From Gammaproteobacteria bacterium (GTDB lineage Bacteria > Pseudomonadota > Gammaproteobacteria > Coxiellales > Coxiellaceae), in assembly GCA_022601255.1 (NCBI GenBank), contig JAHZIV010000107.1:1-41594 (forward strand): a stretch of DNA of 41,594 nucleotides, written 5' to 3'. Numbering within the stretch: the stretch's first letter is position 1; every line of letters starts with the position of its first letter. Of the stretch, positions 1-8,672 are shown piece by piece. Made by a program: the position numbers and the translations under genes. Under the pieces are notes generated by a model, which was given only the letters and a program-made list of their open reading frames with translations, was not told where the DNA came from and made no database searches.

Positions 1-287
1 AATCTAAAATTTGAATTTGGACTGTCGGGGTCTGCTTCAGGTACTCTTAGTTTTTCGGAAGCTGCTTGTAACTCTTCAAGCACAGTTTCAGTATAATAAA
101 AGTGTCTATCAGTATCAGCAACAAATGCTTTTAAACCCTCATACTGCTCCAAGTGATGACCGATGATTACATTACTGTCGACAAAAAAATGATTGCTTGT
201 TAAAGCAGTCACACCATTTGTAGAAAAAGCTCTTCGTGCACTACGCACCATAGCAGGTCTAAAAAGACGATTTAAAGTACCAATCAC
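1..287 (-). CDS. PIN-like domain protein, N-terminal part only (runs off left edge)
   Basis: An open frame on the minus strand runs without a stop from an upstream TAG to the first base of the window. The translation contains FFVDSNVIIGHHLE followed by a helical stretch ending in TETVLEELQAASEKLR. A hydrophobic strand leading into a D-x-N-x-I signature is typical of the first acidic motif of PIN-fold nucleases, but the rest of the fold, with the other acidic residues, is outside the window. The start is uncertain: GTG at 287 keeps the most sequence and an in-frame ATG lies at 251; neither has a convincing Shine-Dalgarno sequence. It could be a toxin-like PIN protein or an uncharacterised PIN-like protein. 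Confidence 0.5.
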   Translation of the reverse strand, partial: MIGTLNRLFRPAMVRSARRAFSTNGVTALTSNHFFVDSNVIIGHHLEQYEGLKAFVADTDRHFYYTETVLEELQAASEKLRVPEADPDSPNSNFR

Positions 288-504
288 GTGACAACCCGGC
301 CGATAATTTCGAATGACATTAAGCGCATTCTACATCATTTGATTTAAATTGTCAGCTAAGAGAGTTAACCTGTATCTAGTTGAGGAAAGTGGCCCGATCT
401 ATCGGGTGTTTAGTGAGGCATCAAGAACAGGGATGCTCGTTTAGCAATGGTTATGCATGCTCCCAGGGTTGCACATAATTGAGGATATAGGCCATTATGA
501 GCCC

Positions 505-532
505 TTGTGTTTTTCCAAAAACCGGTTAAAAT
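505..532 (+). promoter_or_regulatory. candidate sigma-70 promoter for rplY-pth-ychF
   Basis: TTGTGT at 505-510 and TAAAAT at 527-532 are separated by 16 bases. They lie 33 bases before the rplY start, with no gene between. The bases from about 290 to 500 hold no gene I can support. Confidence 0.4.
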
Positions 533-565
533 GCCCAATCCCGAGACATTTTTGGAGATAAGACA

Positions 566-1300
566 GTGGCAGATCACTTTCAATTTGAAGCAGAGCTAAG
601 AACCGAGCAAGGTAAAGCCGCTGCGCGACGCATGCGCCGTAACGATAGAGTTCCAGCAATTATCTATGGTGCGGGCCAAGACCCCCAGAAAATCAGTATG
701 TTACATAAAGACATCCATACAGCATTGGGGCGTGAAGCCGTCTATTCGCATATTTTAAAGATAAAGTTACAAGGTGGGAGTGAAGAGCAGGTGGTGTTGA
801 AGGACATCCAGCGTCATCCGTTTAAGCCGAAGATCGAGCATGTCGATTTCTTGCGTGTGAACATGAAAGATAAGCTAACGATGCATGTACCGCTGCACTT
901 TTTGGGTGAAGAAGAGGCGCCTGGTGTGGGTGAGGGCGGCGTATTGTCCAAATTAATTACAGATATTGAGATCAAATGTTTGCCAGGAGACTTGCCAGAG
1001 TTTATCGAGCTGGATATTTCCACATTGGCTATGGACCAGTCGTTACACTTGAGTGACCTTAAGTTGCCAAAGGGAGTTGAGTTTGCCCATATGGAAACTC
1101 TGGACGAAGCGCATGACCACCCCGTTGTTAGTATTCATCAGCCTCGTGTAAACGAAGAGGCAGAAGAAGCTGCTGAAGCCGAGGCGGCCGAGGCAGAAGG
1201 CGAAACTGCTGAGGGTGAGGCTGCTGAAGGTGGTGATGCTGAAAAGGCAGCAGAAGCAGACGGTGCAGACAAGGCTAAAGACGAGCCTGCCAAGGAATAA
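566..1300 (+). CDS. rplY: 50S ribosomal protein L25, long CTC form
   Basis: Binds 5S rRNA in the large ribosomal subunit. The 244-residue product has the L25 5S-binding domain first (about 1-95, including RRNDRVPAIIYGAG and KDIQRHPFKPKIEHVDFLRV), then the second beta domain of the CTC/TL5 form (about 100-190), then an unusually acidic Ala/Glu-rich tail (about 195-244). The tail makes it much longer than the 94-residue E. coli protein but normal for the long form. The start is GTG at 566, with GGAG nine bases upstream. The pth gene follows seven bases after the stop, so the two are probably cotranscribed. The pair rplY-pth, followed by ychF, is a widespread bacterial gene order. Confidence 0.95.
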   Translation: MADHFQFEAELRTEQGKAAARRMRRNDRVPAIIYGAGQDPQKISMLHKDIHTALGREAVYSHILKIKLQGGSEEQVVLKDIQRHPFKPKIEHVDFLRVNMKDKLTMHVPLHFLGEEEAPGVGEGGVLSKLITDIEIKCLPGDLPEFIELDISTLAMDQSLHLSDLKLPKGVEFAHMETLDEAHDHPVVSIHQPRVNEEAEEAAEAEAAEAEGETAEGEAAEGGDAEKAAEADGADKAKDEPAKE

Positions 1301-1306
1301 GCTATT

Positions 1307-1906
1307 TTGACAGAGTCAGCAACACATACTGGATCTGGCATTAAATTGGTTGTTGGCTTAGGAAATCCGGGTTCGCAGTATGCCGCGACGCGGCATAATG
1401 TTGGCGCCTGGTTTGCGGATTCATTGGCAAAGCAACACGCCATTTCATTATCAAACCAAACCAAGTTCCAGGGTGCAGCAGAAAAGTTTCAACAAGACGG
1501 TCGTGTCTGCCATGTTTTTATTCCTAATACTTATATGAATGAAAGTGGCCGTGCTGTTGCAGCCATCATGCGCTTTTATAAAATTGAACCTTCTTCGATG
1601 TTAGTGGCGCATGACGAATTAGATTTTGATGCGGGCGTGATTCGCCTGAAAGAAGGTGGTGGTCACGGTGGACATAATGGTTTGCGTGATATTATAGCGT
1701 CCATTGGTACGAAAGATTTTTATCGCCTGCGCATTGGTATTGGGCATCCGGGCAATAAAAGTCAGGTGACGTCCTATGTATTAAAGCCGCCAGCAAAACA
1801 AGAACAACAATTGATTCTAACGTCGATCGATGAAGGTTTGTCGGCGATGAAAGAATTAATGCAGGGCGACTATCAACGCGCGTTTACGTGGTTGCACAGT
1901 GAGTAG
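1307..1906 (+). CDS. pth: peptidyl-tRNA hydrolase
   Basis: Cleaves the ester bond of peptidyl-tRNAs released from stalled ribosomes, recycling tRNA in the cytosol. The 199-residue product matches the usual size of about 195. Family motifs are visible: [22 protein letters not shown] with the catalytic His at residue 30, the MNESGRAV stretch that binds substrate, and AHDELDF with the conserved Asp. The start is TTG at 1307, with AAGGA at 1292-1296 inside the end of rplY. It adds about ten residues before the usual N-terminus, and no ATG fits better. It lies between rplY and ychF in one apparent operon. Confidence 0.95.
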   Translation: MTESATHTGSGIKLVVGLGNPGSQYAATRHNVGAWFADSLAKQHAISLSNQTKFQGAAEKFQQDGRVCHVFIPNTYMNESGRAVAAIMRFYKIEPSSMLVAHDELDFDAGVIRLKEGGGHGGHNGLRDIIASIGTKDFYRLRIGIGHPGNKSQVTSYVLKPPAKQEQQLILTSIDEGLSAMKELMQGDYQRAFTWLHSE

Positions 1907-1917
1907 AGGTTAATTGT

Positions 1918-3009
1918 ATGGGGTTTAAATGCGGTATTGTTGGCCTGCCTAATGTGGGTAAATCCACGCTTTTTAATGCGTTGACAAAAGCGGGTATCGA
2001 AGCAGCGAACTATCCGTTTTGTACGATTGAGCCTAACGTGGGTGTGGTGCCAGTGCCGGATGATCGTTTGCCAAAGATTGCAGCGATTGCTAAATCGAAG
2101 CAAGTCATTCCTGCCAGTATGCAATTTGTCGATATTGCGGGCTTGGTTGCCGGTGCATCGAAAGGCGAGGGTTTGGGCAATCAATTTCTAGCAAACATTC
2201 GTGAAACACAGGCGATCGCACATGTGGTGCGTTGTTTTGAGAATGATGATGTCACGCATGTTGCGGGTAAAATTAATCCGCTGTCTGATATCGAAGTGAT
2301 TAATACCGAGCTTGCTTTAGCAGATTTAGAGACGATCGAGAAAGCATTACTTAAGAATGCTAAAGATTTAAAGCGTGGTGATAAAGAGGCAAAGATATTC
2401 CAAGCAACGCTTGAAAAGATGAAGTTACATCTTGATAAGGCATTGCCGGTGCGCAGCCTTGAGTTGTCTGACAAAGAGCAAGCGTTTATTCAGCAGTATC
2501 ATCTATTGACGTTAAAGCCAGTGTTATATGTTGCGAATGTGGATGAGGCTGGTTTGTCTGGCAATGAGTATTTCGATAGCGTTAAACAATTAGCGGAGCA
2601 AGAGGGTGCGGCAATCGTCGCGATTTGTGCATCGATTGAGTCTGAAATCATAGAGCTTGATGAGGCAGAGCAACAAGAATTTCTTGAGAGTTTGAATTTA
2701 GAAGAGCCTGGCTTGAATCGTTTGATACGTGCGGGTTATGAATTGTTGGGGTTAGAAACCTATTTTACGGCGGGTCCTAAGGAGTCACGTGCGTGGACGA
2801 TTACCAAGCATTGCACGGCGCCACAAGCGGCAGGTGTGATTCATACGGATTTTGAGAAAGGATTTATTCGCGCGGAAGTGATTGCTTATCAAGATTATAT
2901 CGATTGCAATGGTGAGACCGGCGCGAAAGATACGGGTAAGTGGCGGCTCGAAGGAAAAGACTATCACGTGCAAGATGGTGACGTGATGTTATTTCGATTT
3001 AATGTCTAG
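1918..3009 (+). CDS. ychF: redox-regulated ribosome-binding ATPase YchF (OLA1 family)
   Basis: Obg-family P-loop protein that prefers ATP and binds ribosomes and 70S-associated partners. The 363 residues match the family length exactly. Visible motifs are the P-loop [14 protein letters not shown] near the N-terminus, the G3 motif [18 protein letters not shown], the coiled-coil insertion (about 130-190), and a C-terminal TGS-like domain with [14 protein letters not shown]. The ATG at 1918 follows pth by 11 bases, a common gene pairing. Its 3' end overlaps the convergent orphan gene by 11 bases, leaving no room for a conventional terminator between them. Confidence 0.96.
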   Translation: MGFKCGIVGLPNVGKSTLFNALTKAGIEAANYPFCTIEPNVGVVPVPDDRLPKIAAIAKSKQVIPASMQFVDIAGLVAGASKGEGLGNQFLANIRETQAIAHVVRCFENDDVTHVAGKINPLSDIEVINTELALADLETIEKALLKNAKDLKRGDKEAKIFQATLEKMKLHLDKALPVRSLELSDKEQAFIQQYHLLTLKPVLYVANVDEAGLSGNEYFDSVKQLAEQEGAAIVAICASIESEIIELDEAEQQEFLESLNLEEPGLNRLIRAGYELLGLETYFTAGPKESRAWTITKHCTAPQAAGVIHTDFEKGFIRAEVIAYQDYIDCNGETGAKDTGKWRLEGKDYHVQDGDVMLFRFNV

Positions 3010-4888
3010 CGTTGTGTTTGGCTCTTGATGTATGGCCATTAGCAACATAGACATCCAGGACGATAACGGCTGAGCCATCAGATGCAACGGAACGTTTGCC
3101 TGGATTTTCCCAGACACGTGCGTTCTTTTTTGCTAGTTTAATTTTGTATTGGCCATCATCGTCATGGACAATGCCTGCGTTGTGTCTGGCGCTAAACCCT
3201 TTTTCAAAAGCTTTCCTAAATGCTTCAGATTGCTCTCTGTTAATTGCAGCATCTTCTGGAAAATAGGCATACACAGTTGTGTGGTCGTGCTTAATCACTT
3301 GAAATTGATCTGGATGATTTTTAGGATCGAAGGTCTCCGTATTTCCATTATGGTCAAATGTGATTGTTGCTACTTCATTTGCTGGCGCTGCAGGTGCAAA
3401 CAAGCCAGCTAGATTATCCCACCAATGTTTCTTGGATTTTTTTGGTCGATGATTTTTTTGTTGTTCGTATCGTGCAATTTCATCTGCCATACTGTGGGAT
3501 GGCTCAACGGGTGCGGGAGCTGCACCACCCTCGGCCACTGTGTAGCGCTCAGGATGAAACAGCCGATCAACGTTATCAAATATTCGCCTCCATTGAATGC
3601 GCTCTTCATGGTTGAATGGAATCGATAACGTACAAGATCCGTGATCTTCAGTGAGTGTGTTTGTCAGATTTTGATCTTTTAGAATCTGAAGCAGCGCGTC
3701 TGCTTTTTGTAAGTCTTGTAAAGAAAATGTGATCGTAAAGCGCTCGTTATCGTCATTGAGTTCGTGACAGAGAAAAGAACCTTCCTGTATGTAGTCTTTA
3801 ACTACTAGCTTGGTTAAACGAATTACATTTTGTAGAGAGTGGGCTTTATTTAGAGCAAGTCGCACACCTTCAATTTGTTCTTCAGTGAGCGTTGTGTTAG
3901 CTGAGATAAATAGATTTTTATTTTCAGCTGCGATAATGGTAATGCCGTTTCCATGAAGGTGCTGTTGCAGGTGTTGCGCTACTGCTGGATCGAGCTGCTT
4001 TATGAAGCGTACGTTTAAAACTTTGGTAATCGAATCTGTTCTGGCTTCGTTAACAACGAAAAATTGGTCTGCAAATGGTGCGAAATCCAAAGCTTCTCTA
4101 ATACTTACATTAATCTCTTCAGAAGTTTGGTGTTCGATACATTCAAAATTCTTAGCAGCATACTTTTTTGTAATCAGGTAATTTAGAGTTAGGGCATATA
4201 GAGAAAACGCTGTGAATAAAATGCTGTAAGTATCATATTGATCTTCAACAAATTCAGCGAGCATAAATTCCATGAAAATACCAAGTGACATTCCCATGTA
4301 GATCACTGTATTGAATATATTGGTTGTTTTGTTCATGCTCTCTGGGGAATATGCTGGGCTTATTAGCTGCAGGTTGTTATGAATTTTTTGTGCTTGAGTG
4401 AGTGTTGCAAGATTTGCCTCTGAGATAGCGGGTTCACTAGAAAGTCGTTGTTGGTTTAATTGCAGTGCGAGCTGCATGCCGTCTTTAAGTGCCGTTAGTT
4501 CATTAGGACCAATACTTTTTCTATTATTTGAGTAATATAGTAGCCTAATGTCATAACAACCATGTATTGTATTTATTGCAGCATCCAGGGCTATCTTGCG
4601 TTCCTTTTTAATAAGCAGCGAAGGATAGAAATAAAATATACTTAAATTAAGGATATTATAGATAATCGCAGAGAATCTTGTAAAGCGATGGCTATCAAAA
4701 TATAGGTTAGGCCATGGCAACGCACTGAGTCGCAATATAGGAATGAGTAAGCTGATAGTCAAAGTTGCAGTCCCGGGGACGCGTTTACCAAATTGTATAC
4801 CTTGTGTGAACTTCACTAAAGTGTGTATGTGGTCTCGAGGTGCTATATACTGCGTGACTGCTTCAGGAATCTGTACGTTTTTTGGCAT
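2999..4888 (-). CDS. orphan protein with two hydrophobic hairpins, possible effector
   Basis: I do not recognise this 629-residue protein. Four hydrophobic segments are visible, grouped in two pairs at about 41-59, 72-93, 194-213 and 221-240. They are followed by a soluble C-terminal half of about 380 residues that looks like repeated small alpha/beta modules (three stretches resembling [20 protein letters not shown]). Near 460-495 there is a basic, proline-containing linker ([15 protein letters not shown]). A good sigma-70 promoter lies upstream and GAGAG precedes the ATG. Large orphan proteins with paired membrane helices are common among Legionellales Dot/Icm substrates, but nothing in the sequence proves secretion. 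It converges on ychF with an 11-base overlap. Confidence 0.8.
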   Translation of the reverse strand: MPKNVQIPEAVTQYIAPRDHIHTLVKFTQGIQFGKRVPGTATLTISLLIPILRLSALPWPNLYFDSHRFTRFSAIIYNILNLSIFYFYPSLLIKKERKIALDAAINTIHGCYDIRLLYYSNNRKSIGPNELTALKDGMQLALQLNQQRLSSEPAISEANLATLTQAQKIHNNLQLISPAYSPESMNKTTNIFNTVIYMGMSLGIFMEFMLAEFVEDQYDTYSILFTAFSLYALTLNYLITKKYAAKNFECIEHQTSEEINVSIREALDFAPFADQFFVVNEARTDSITKVLNVRFIKQLDPAVAQHLQQHLHGNGITIIAAENKNLFISANTTLTEEQIEGVRLALNKAHSLQNVIRLTKLVVKDYIQEGSFLCHELNDDNERFTITFSLQDLQKADALLQILKDQNLTNTLTEDHGSCTLSIPFNHEERIQWRRIFDNVDRLFHPERYTVAEGGAAPAPVEPSHSMADEIARYEQQKNHRPKKSKKHWWDNLAGLFAPAAPANEVATITFDHNGNTETFDPKNHPDQFQVIKHDHTTVYAYFPEDAAINREQSEAFRKAFEKGFSARHNAGIVHDDDGQYKIKLAKKNARVWENPGKRSVASDGSAVIVLDVYVANGHTSRAKHNARH

Positions 4889-4927
4889 GTGTCTCTCTTG
4901 TACGTTACAACTTTATATTTTGGGCTT

Positions 4928-4956
4928 AAATTAGCACTTGGCTTAATGTTTGTCAA
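4928..4956 (-). promoter_or_regulatory. sigma-70 promoter for the orphan membrane protein gene
   Basis: Read on the minus strand, TTGACA (4956-4951) and TAATTT (4933-4928) are separated by 17 bases, about 40 bases before the ATG at 4888. The -35 box is a perfect consensus match. There is no PmrA-like TTAAT repeat here, unlike in front of three other orphan genes in the window. Confidence 0.6.
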
Positions 4957-5081
4957 TTCGGTGTAGCACGTTTTGGCGGCTGTGCATGGGGGCATTTTTA
5001 TTCATTTAGGGCTCTGGTTTATAAATGGCCAGCTTGACAAAGTGGGGGGCAGGACGCAAAATGCGGCCCCTGCATGTGTTT

Positions 5082-5170
5082 ATGATGCATAGCGAACGCC
5101 CGTACAGGGAGCGACACGAGCAAGCGAGTGTTGCAAGTACGGGCAGGTGTTGGAAAGAATGCATGATTAT
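5082..5170. repeat. imperfect palindromic repeat, third member of the local family
   Basis: The inner arms GCCCGTAC (5098-5105) and GTACGGGC (5137-5144) are perfect. The outer arms around 5082-5090 and 5157-5170, built on ATGATGCAT and its complement, are imperfect. Between the inner arms is an asymmetric centre that includes AGCGACACGAGCAAGCGAG. The design (long broken arms, G/A-rich asymmetric middle) resembles the elements at 28848-28966 and 34709-34816, although the centre is less alike. It lies in the gap between the orphan gene and tRNA-Met. Confidence 0.55.
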
Positions 5171-5197
5171 CGCCATGGATGGCAGCTACAGATTTAT

Positions 5198-5274
5198 GGC
5201 TATGTAGCTCAGCTGGTTAGAGCACAGCATTCATAATGCTGGGGTCGGTGGTTCAAGTCCACCCATAGCCACCA
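5198..5274 (+). tRNA. tRNA-Met (CAT), elongator
   Basis: A full cloverleaf can be drawn. The acceptor stem is GGCTATG with CATAGCC. The D arm contains AGCTCAGCTGGTTAGAGC. The anticodon stem is CAGCA/TGCTG around loop TTCATAA (anticodon CAT). The T arm contains GGTTCAAGTCC, and discriminator A plus CCA is encoded. The sequence closely follows the gammaproteobacterial elongator tRNA-Met rather than the initiator, since its first pair G-C is matched and the anticodon stem lacks three consecutive G-C pairs. Confidence 0.95.
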
Positions 5275-5446
5275 TTCCTCAACGGGCCTATACCTAACTC
5301 ATTGTTTTTCATAATATAATTATTTTTTTTGGGCAAAACCCCCATTTTTTGACTATAACTTTAATTAATGGACGAGAAAATTGGAGTCACTCATGGAGAG
5401 TTGAGTATGGAATGGCGTTATCCGAATAATTTTGGGGGAGCTCATG

Positions 5447-5890
5447 ATGCACTTACAAGATACACCAAAGCGAACGAGCAAGGGCTTCACGCTCCTAGAG
5501 CTATTGATAGCAATTGCTATCGTGGCTATATTAGCCGCTGTTGCCATTCCTAGTTATTACCATTATATGAAGAAATCAGAATATGCCGCGGTTGTGCAAG
5601 CAGCCGATGGTTATAAAAACTATGTGGCTTCTTGTGCACACCAGAAAAGTGGTTTAACCGATTGTCACGGAGGAAAGAATGGAATTCCTGCTAATGTCTC
5701 AGGGCAAACAGTCGGTGCAGTGCAATCCATATCTGTTAAAGGTGGTGTCATTACGGTAACACCCATAGCTGTAGGTGGTATTGCTGCAAAAGATACCTAC
5801 ACTTTGACACCCAGCTACAATCAATCAAATAAAGTAATAACATGGGTTGCGTCCGGTGGTGGGTGCACTAATGAACTTGTAGATTGCTAA
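5447..5890 (+). CDS. type IV major pilin (PilE/PilA family)
   Basis: Structural subunit of a type IV pilus: inserted in the inner membrane as a prepilin, cleaved and N-methylated by PilD, then polymerised. The leader ends in KRTSKG, followed by the processing motif G|FTLLELLIAIAIVAILAAVAIP with Glu at mature position 5 and the hydrophobic spine helix. The mature part is about 130 residues, with one Cys pair in the middle (near SCAHQKSGLTDC) and a C-terminal pair (GGCTNELVDC) that would close the D-region loop. I chose ATG 5447, six bases after GGGGGAG; ATG 5444 is the alternative. A FimT-like gene follows after 77 bases. Pilins of this group act in adhesion, twitching and DNA uptake. Confidence 0.9.
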   Translation: MHLQDTPKRTSKGFTLLELLIAIAIVAILAAVAIPSYYHYMKKSEYAAVVQAADGYKNYVASCAHQKSGLTDCHGGKNGIPANVSGQTVGAVQSISVKGGVITVTPIAVGGIAAKDTYTLTPSYNQSNKVITWVASGGGCTNELVDC

Positions 5891-5967
5891 GGCTCTAATA
5901 GTGTAATGGCCTGCTGTTGTTTTGTTTGAATATTGACTATAATAGTCATTGCTGCAAAACAGCCATA

Positions 5968-6519
5968 ATGGATAGGCCCGTGAAATTAAGACATTTCGAA
6001 AAAGGAATCACATTACCAGGGATCTTGGTTGTAGTGATTATTATCGCGGTGATTGCTTTCCTGATAATCCCAAGCACTGTCTCTTATTTCCACCGACGTC
6101 GCCTCATGCGGGCAGCGGAGGTGCTGTATCATGACCTCCACGATGCGCGTTCGGAGGCTATTCATCAACAAAGAAACATTACGATCGTATTTCAGCAAGA
6201 CAAGCATTGGTGCTATGGTGTTACCACAGCATCCAATTGTAATTGCATGCATGCTGCAAGTTGTAATCTGGGACAAGTAGATAGCAGTGAGTACCCGGGT
6301 GTTGAGATGGTGGTGGCTGCAACAAAAAAATCAGCGGCTCTTTCGATTGTGTATCACTCTGATAAAAGTATTACATCAGAGGTTGGTGCTATGCAGTTTG
6401 TTGCGGGTGGTAAAACAATACGAGTATCTGTTAATGCACTTGGTTTTCCCGGTATTTGTTCCGTAGGTGATGTGGCGGAATATACACCTTGTCAAGGTTA
6501 TCAACATGATCATCATTGA
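5968..6519 (+). CDS. FimT/GspH-like minor pseudopilin, atypical leader
   Basis: A minor pilin candidate of 183 residues following the major pilin gene. It has a short basic leader ending in HFEKG, then ITLPGILVVVIIIAVIAFLI, a hydrophobic helix, and HRRRLMRAAEVLYHDLHDARSEAI. The helix-then-ARSEAI pattern is the FimT/GspH signature. The usual Glu at mature position 5 is Gly here, and the motif reads G|ITLPG rather than G|FTLLE. FimT homologues contribute to pilus assembly and DNA uptake in Legionella and related bacteria. ATG 5968 is chosen because it leaves a normal leader length; the Shine-Dalgarno sequence is weak, and GTG 5980 is possible. It contains many Cys residues (NCNCMHAASCN). It overlaps the next gene by 14 bases. 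Confidence 0.75.
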   Translation: MDRPVKLRHFEKGITLPGILVVVIIIAVIAFLIIPSTVSYFHRRRLMRAAEVLYHDLHDARSEAIHQQRNITIVFQQDKHWCYGVTTASNCNCMHAASCNLGQVDSSEYPGVEMVVAATKKSAALSIVYHSDKSITSEVGAMQFVAGGKTIRVSVNALGFPGICSVGDVAEYTPCQGYQHDHH

Positions 6520-6790
6520 GCTCACTTACATAAAACCAATTTCAGATGTAGAGCATTTCCTTGAAGCGCACATCCAGTTTTTAGATAAATATTATGATAA
6601 GGGTATATTCATTGCTTCAGGCAGAAAGGTGCCGCGTGATGGAGGCGTGATATTGGCGATGACCGATAAATCAAGCGCTGCTGAAATTATCAAAGAGGAT
6701 CCATTTCATCAAGAAGGGATTGCTGAGTATCATTTGATTGAATTTGAGTCCAGTAAACACGATCCAAGGATGAGTGATATTTTTGCTTAA
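6506..6790 (+). CDS. YciI-like protein
   Basis: A 94-residue protein of the YciI/DGPF ferredoxin-like family. It shows the family's HIQFLDKYYDKGIFIASGRKVPRDGGVILA core, with the His near the N-terminus that is conserved in YciI enzymes, and a later DPFHQEGIAEYHLIEF motif. Family members are small dimeric cytosolic proteins, mostly of unknown substrate; a few are dehalogenase- or lactonase-like. ATG 6506 is preceded by AAGG and lies inside the end of the pseudopilin gene, so translation may be coupled. Longer frames starting upstream would overlap the pilin gene without reason. No functional link to pili is evident. Confidence 0.85.
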   Translation: MIIIELTYIKPISDVEHFLEAHIQFLDKYYDKGIFIASGRKVPRDGGVILAMTDKSSAAEIIKEDPFHQEGIAEYHLIEFESSKHDPRMSDIFA

Positions 6791-6823
6791 TCATAATTGG
6801 TAGAATACCCATGTCACAGATAG

Positions 6824-6862
6824 TAGATTGTTAAACACGTACTGTAGTTGAATATGTGGAAG
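6824..6862. repeat. left copy of 39-base direct repeat flanking the RT cassette
   Basis: Starts TAGATTGTTAAACACG and ends GTTGAATATGTGGAAG. It matches the copy at 9042-9080 at 35 of 39 positions by eye. It begins 34 bases after the YciI stop and ends 61 bases before the reverse transcriptase ATG. Confidence 0.75.
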
Positions 6863-6923
6863 CATGGTGGTAGTTTGAGGATTCTGCTGTGAATGTTTTG
6901 TTTGAGTTTTAAAAGGACATTAT

Positions 6924-8441
6924 ATGTTAGTAGAGTGCGAAAGCGATGTTGAGATAGAATTTAGTAGTATTTTAGATGCTTCAAATCAAGAGGCTAAAGA
7001 ATTTTTTATTTCTCAAGGTGGTTTTTGTAATTATAATTTACCTTCATACATAACGTTTGAAGAGATACTAAAAGAATCAAATGATTTATGTTGCGGAGTT
7101 AAAATAAGCGACTGCCAGGCTGTGAATCCAGCCTCGTGCGATGAAATAAATCACACAATGCCTGCTAATAGGGATGGAAAATATTCATGGAGACCAATGT
7201 CTCTTATAAACCCTATACTATATGTTGAATTGGTTAATGTTGTTACAGATAAAGATAGCTGGGACTTTATAAAAAATAAATTTAAACAGCGAGAGTATAT
7301 AAGGGAGAATATACGGTGTGAAAGTTTACCTAAAATACGCAAAGAGCAAAAATCAATTAGTGCAGCCCAAATAAAGCAGTGGTATAGAAGAGTTGAGCTT
7401 ATATCAGTTGAGCTTGCATTGGATTTTTCACACCTTTATAGGACAGATATAACTAATTGCTACGGGTCTATATATACACACTCAATAGCATGGGCATTAC
7501 ATGGTAAGGATAAGATAAAGTCAGGAGTTAATAGAAATAATGGAGCACTAGTAGGAAATCTTATTGATAAATCTATTAGGGGTTTTTCATATGGAGAGAC
7601 TAACGGTATACCTCAGGGATCAGTTTTAATGGATTTTATTGCTGAGATAGTTTTAGGGTATGCGGACCTACTAATTTTCGAAAAAATAAGATCAACTAGC
7701 ATTGATGATTATAAAATAATTAGATATCGAGATGACTATAGGATTTTTGTAAATAACCCTCATGATGGTGAAATTATATTAAAAGTATTAACTGAAGTTT
7801 TAATTGATTTAAAGTTAAAGCTGAACAGCCAAAAAACATCTTGTTCAAATGATATAGTCTTGCATTCGATTAAAGATGATAAAATATATATTTCTTCAAG
7901 AAAATTATCTGGTAATACCTTGTATGAACATCTTTTATCAATTTATGATGTATCTAAAAAATTTCCCAACTCTGGAGCCTTGGTAAAATTGTTATTGAAT
8001 TTAAATAGATTAATAGAAAAAGGAGTTAGTCGAAAATATCTCACAGTGTTTATAAGCATGGTGAGTGAAATATCAATCAATAACCCAAAGTCATACCCAG
8101 TATGCTGTGCTATATTAAGTAGGTTGTTAGTGTTTTACGAAAACACCGACATAAAGAAGTCGATCGTTGATAAGGTAGCTAAAAAATTAGGCACAATCCC
8201 TAACGCAGGCTTGCTTCAAGTTTGGCTGCAAAGGATAACTCTTCCGTTTTACCCAAGCCATCCTTATGAGGAAAAATTATGCAAAATAGTAAAAGGAGAG
8301 GATTTGTGTTTATGGAAATTCGATTGGCTTCACGAAAAACACTCTTCTTTATTTGATCATATTCAAATAATTGATGAAGAAAAATTAAAATCAATTCCAA
8401 ATATCATACCTGAAGAGGAAGTTGATATATTTAGTTATTAG
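6924..8441 (+). CDS. stand-alone reverse transcriptase, candidate antiphage (UG/DRT-type)
   Basis: A 505-residue reverse transcriptase with all polymerase signatures. Motif A is YRTDITNCYGSIYTHSIAW (catalytic Asp175), motif B is GIPQGS (228-233), and motif C is YRDD (268-271) in a RYRDDYRIF context. About 150 residues precede motif A and a helical C-terminal region of about 200 residues follows the palm. There is no maturase, endonuclease or integrase domain, so it is not a group II intron or retrotransposon protein. The form fits the 'unknown group' bacterial RTs, several of which are defence-associated (DRT) systems; I cannot assign the subgroup. ATG 6924 follows AAAAGGA. Codon use is strikingly AT-rich (ATA, AGA, AAA) compared with its neighbours, suggesting transfer. 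A terminator follows immediately, so it is probably a one-gene transcript. Confidence 0.88.
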   Translation: MLVECESDVEIEFSSILDASNQEAKEFFISQGGFCNYNLPSYITFEEILKESNDLCCGVKISDCQAVNPASCDEINHTMPANRDGKYSWRPMSLINPILYVELVNVVTDKDSWDFIKNKFKQREYIRENIRCESLPKIRKEQKSISAAQIKQWYRRVELISVELALDFSHLYRTDITNCYGSIYTHSIAWALHGKDKIKSGVNRNNGALVGNLIDKSIRGFSYGETNGIPQGSVLMDFIAEIVLGYADLLIFEKIRSTSIDDYKIIRYRDDYRIFVNNPHDGEIILKVLTEVLIDLKLKLNSQKTSCSNDIVLHSIKDDKIYISSRKLSGNTLYEHLLSIYDVSKKFPNSGALVKLLLNLNRLIEKGVSRKYLTVFISMVSEISINNPKSYPVCCAILSRLLVFYENTDIKKSIVDKVAKKLGTIPNAGLLQVWLQRITLPFYPSHPYEEKLCKIVKGEDLCLWKFDWLHEKHSSLFDHIQIIDEEKLKSIPNIIPEEEVDIFSY

Positions 8442-8465
8442 TTTGCATTAAATAATCAAGAACAC

Positions 8466-8504
8466 GTGTCGCGGGACTTGCTCTAACCCGTCCACATGCT
8501 TTTT
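8466..8504 (+). terminator. rho-independent terminator after the reverse transcriptase
   Basis: The stem GTGtcGCGGG pairs with CCCGTcCAC around an 11-base loop (8476-8486). TTTTT at 8500-8504 follows after four bases. It begins 24 bases after the RT stop. The same structure might instead be part of a small RNA partner of the RT. Confidence 0.5.
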
Positions 8505-8557
8505 GGAAGAGGTGGATTAACCATAACAAACTGATAAATATACAAAATTGATAATAC

Positions 8558-8596
8558 ATGGCAATATTTGCCATATGGTAAAATATACACTATAAT
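8558..8596 (+). promoter_or_regulatory. promoter with overlapping operator for the HTH gene
   Basis: TTGCCA (8568-8573) and TATAAT (8591-8596) are 17 bases apart. The near-perfect inverted repeat ATGGCAA-TAT-TTGCCAT (8558-8574) covers the -35 box, and an overlapping CCATATGG palindrome lies at 8571-8578. This is the usual arrangement of an autorepressed antitoxin-type operator; the HTH protein just downstream is the obvious ligand. Confidence 0.65.
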
Positions 8597-8672
8597 GGGT
8601 CATATATGGAATGGATAGTTGTATGTTGTTGGGAAGTTCCGGATAAGAAAAATCAAATATTGGAGGTGTATT

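Noticed and set aside
1138-1464. Ala/Ser-rich frame on the minus strand over the end of rplY
   Set aside because: It is the mirror of the repetitive Glu/Ala codons of the L25 tail.
3149-3628. Several plus-strand frames inside the orphan gene at 2999-4888
   Set aside because: They are overlapping shadows of the long minus-strand frame with no starts or family features.
5198-5274. tRNA-Met as the integration site of the RT cassette
   Set aside because: The direct repeats at 6824 and 9042 do not match the tRNA 3' end, and the cassette is 1.5 kb away.
8619-8672. 18-residue N-terminal extension of the HTH protein
   Set aside because: ATG 8619 has no ribosome-binding sequence and lies close to the transcription start, whereas ATG 8673 follows GGAGGTG.
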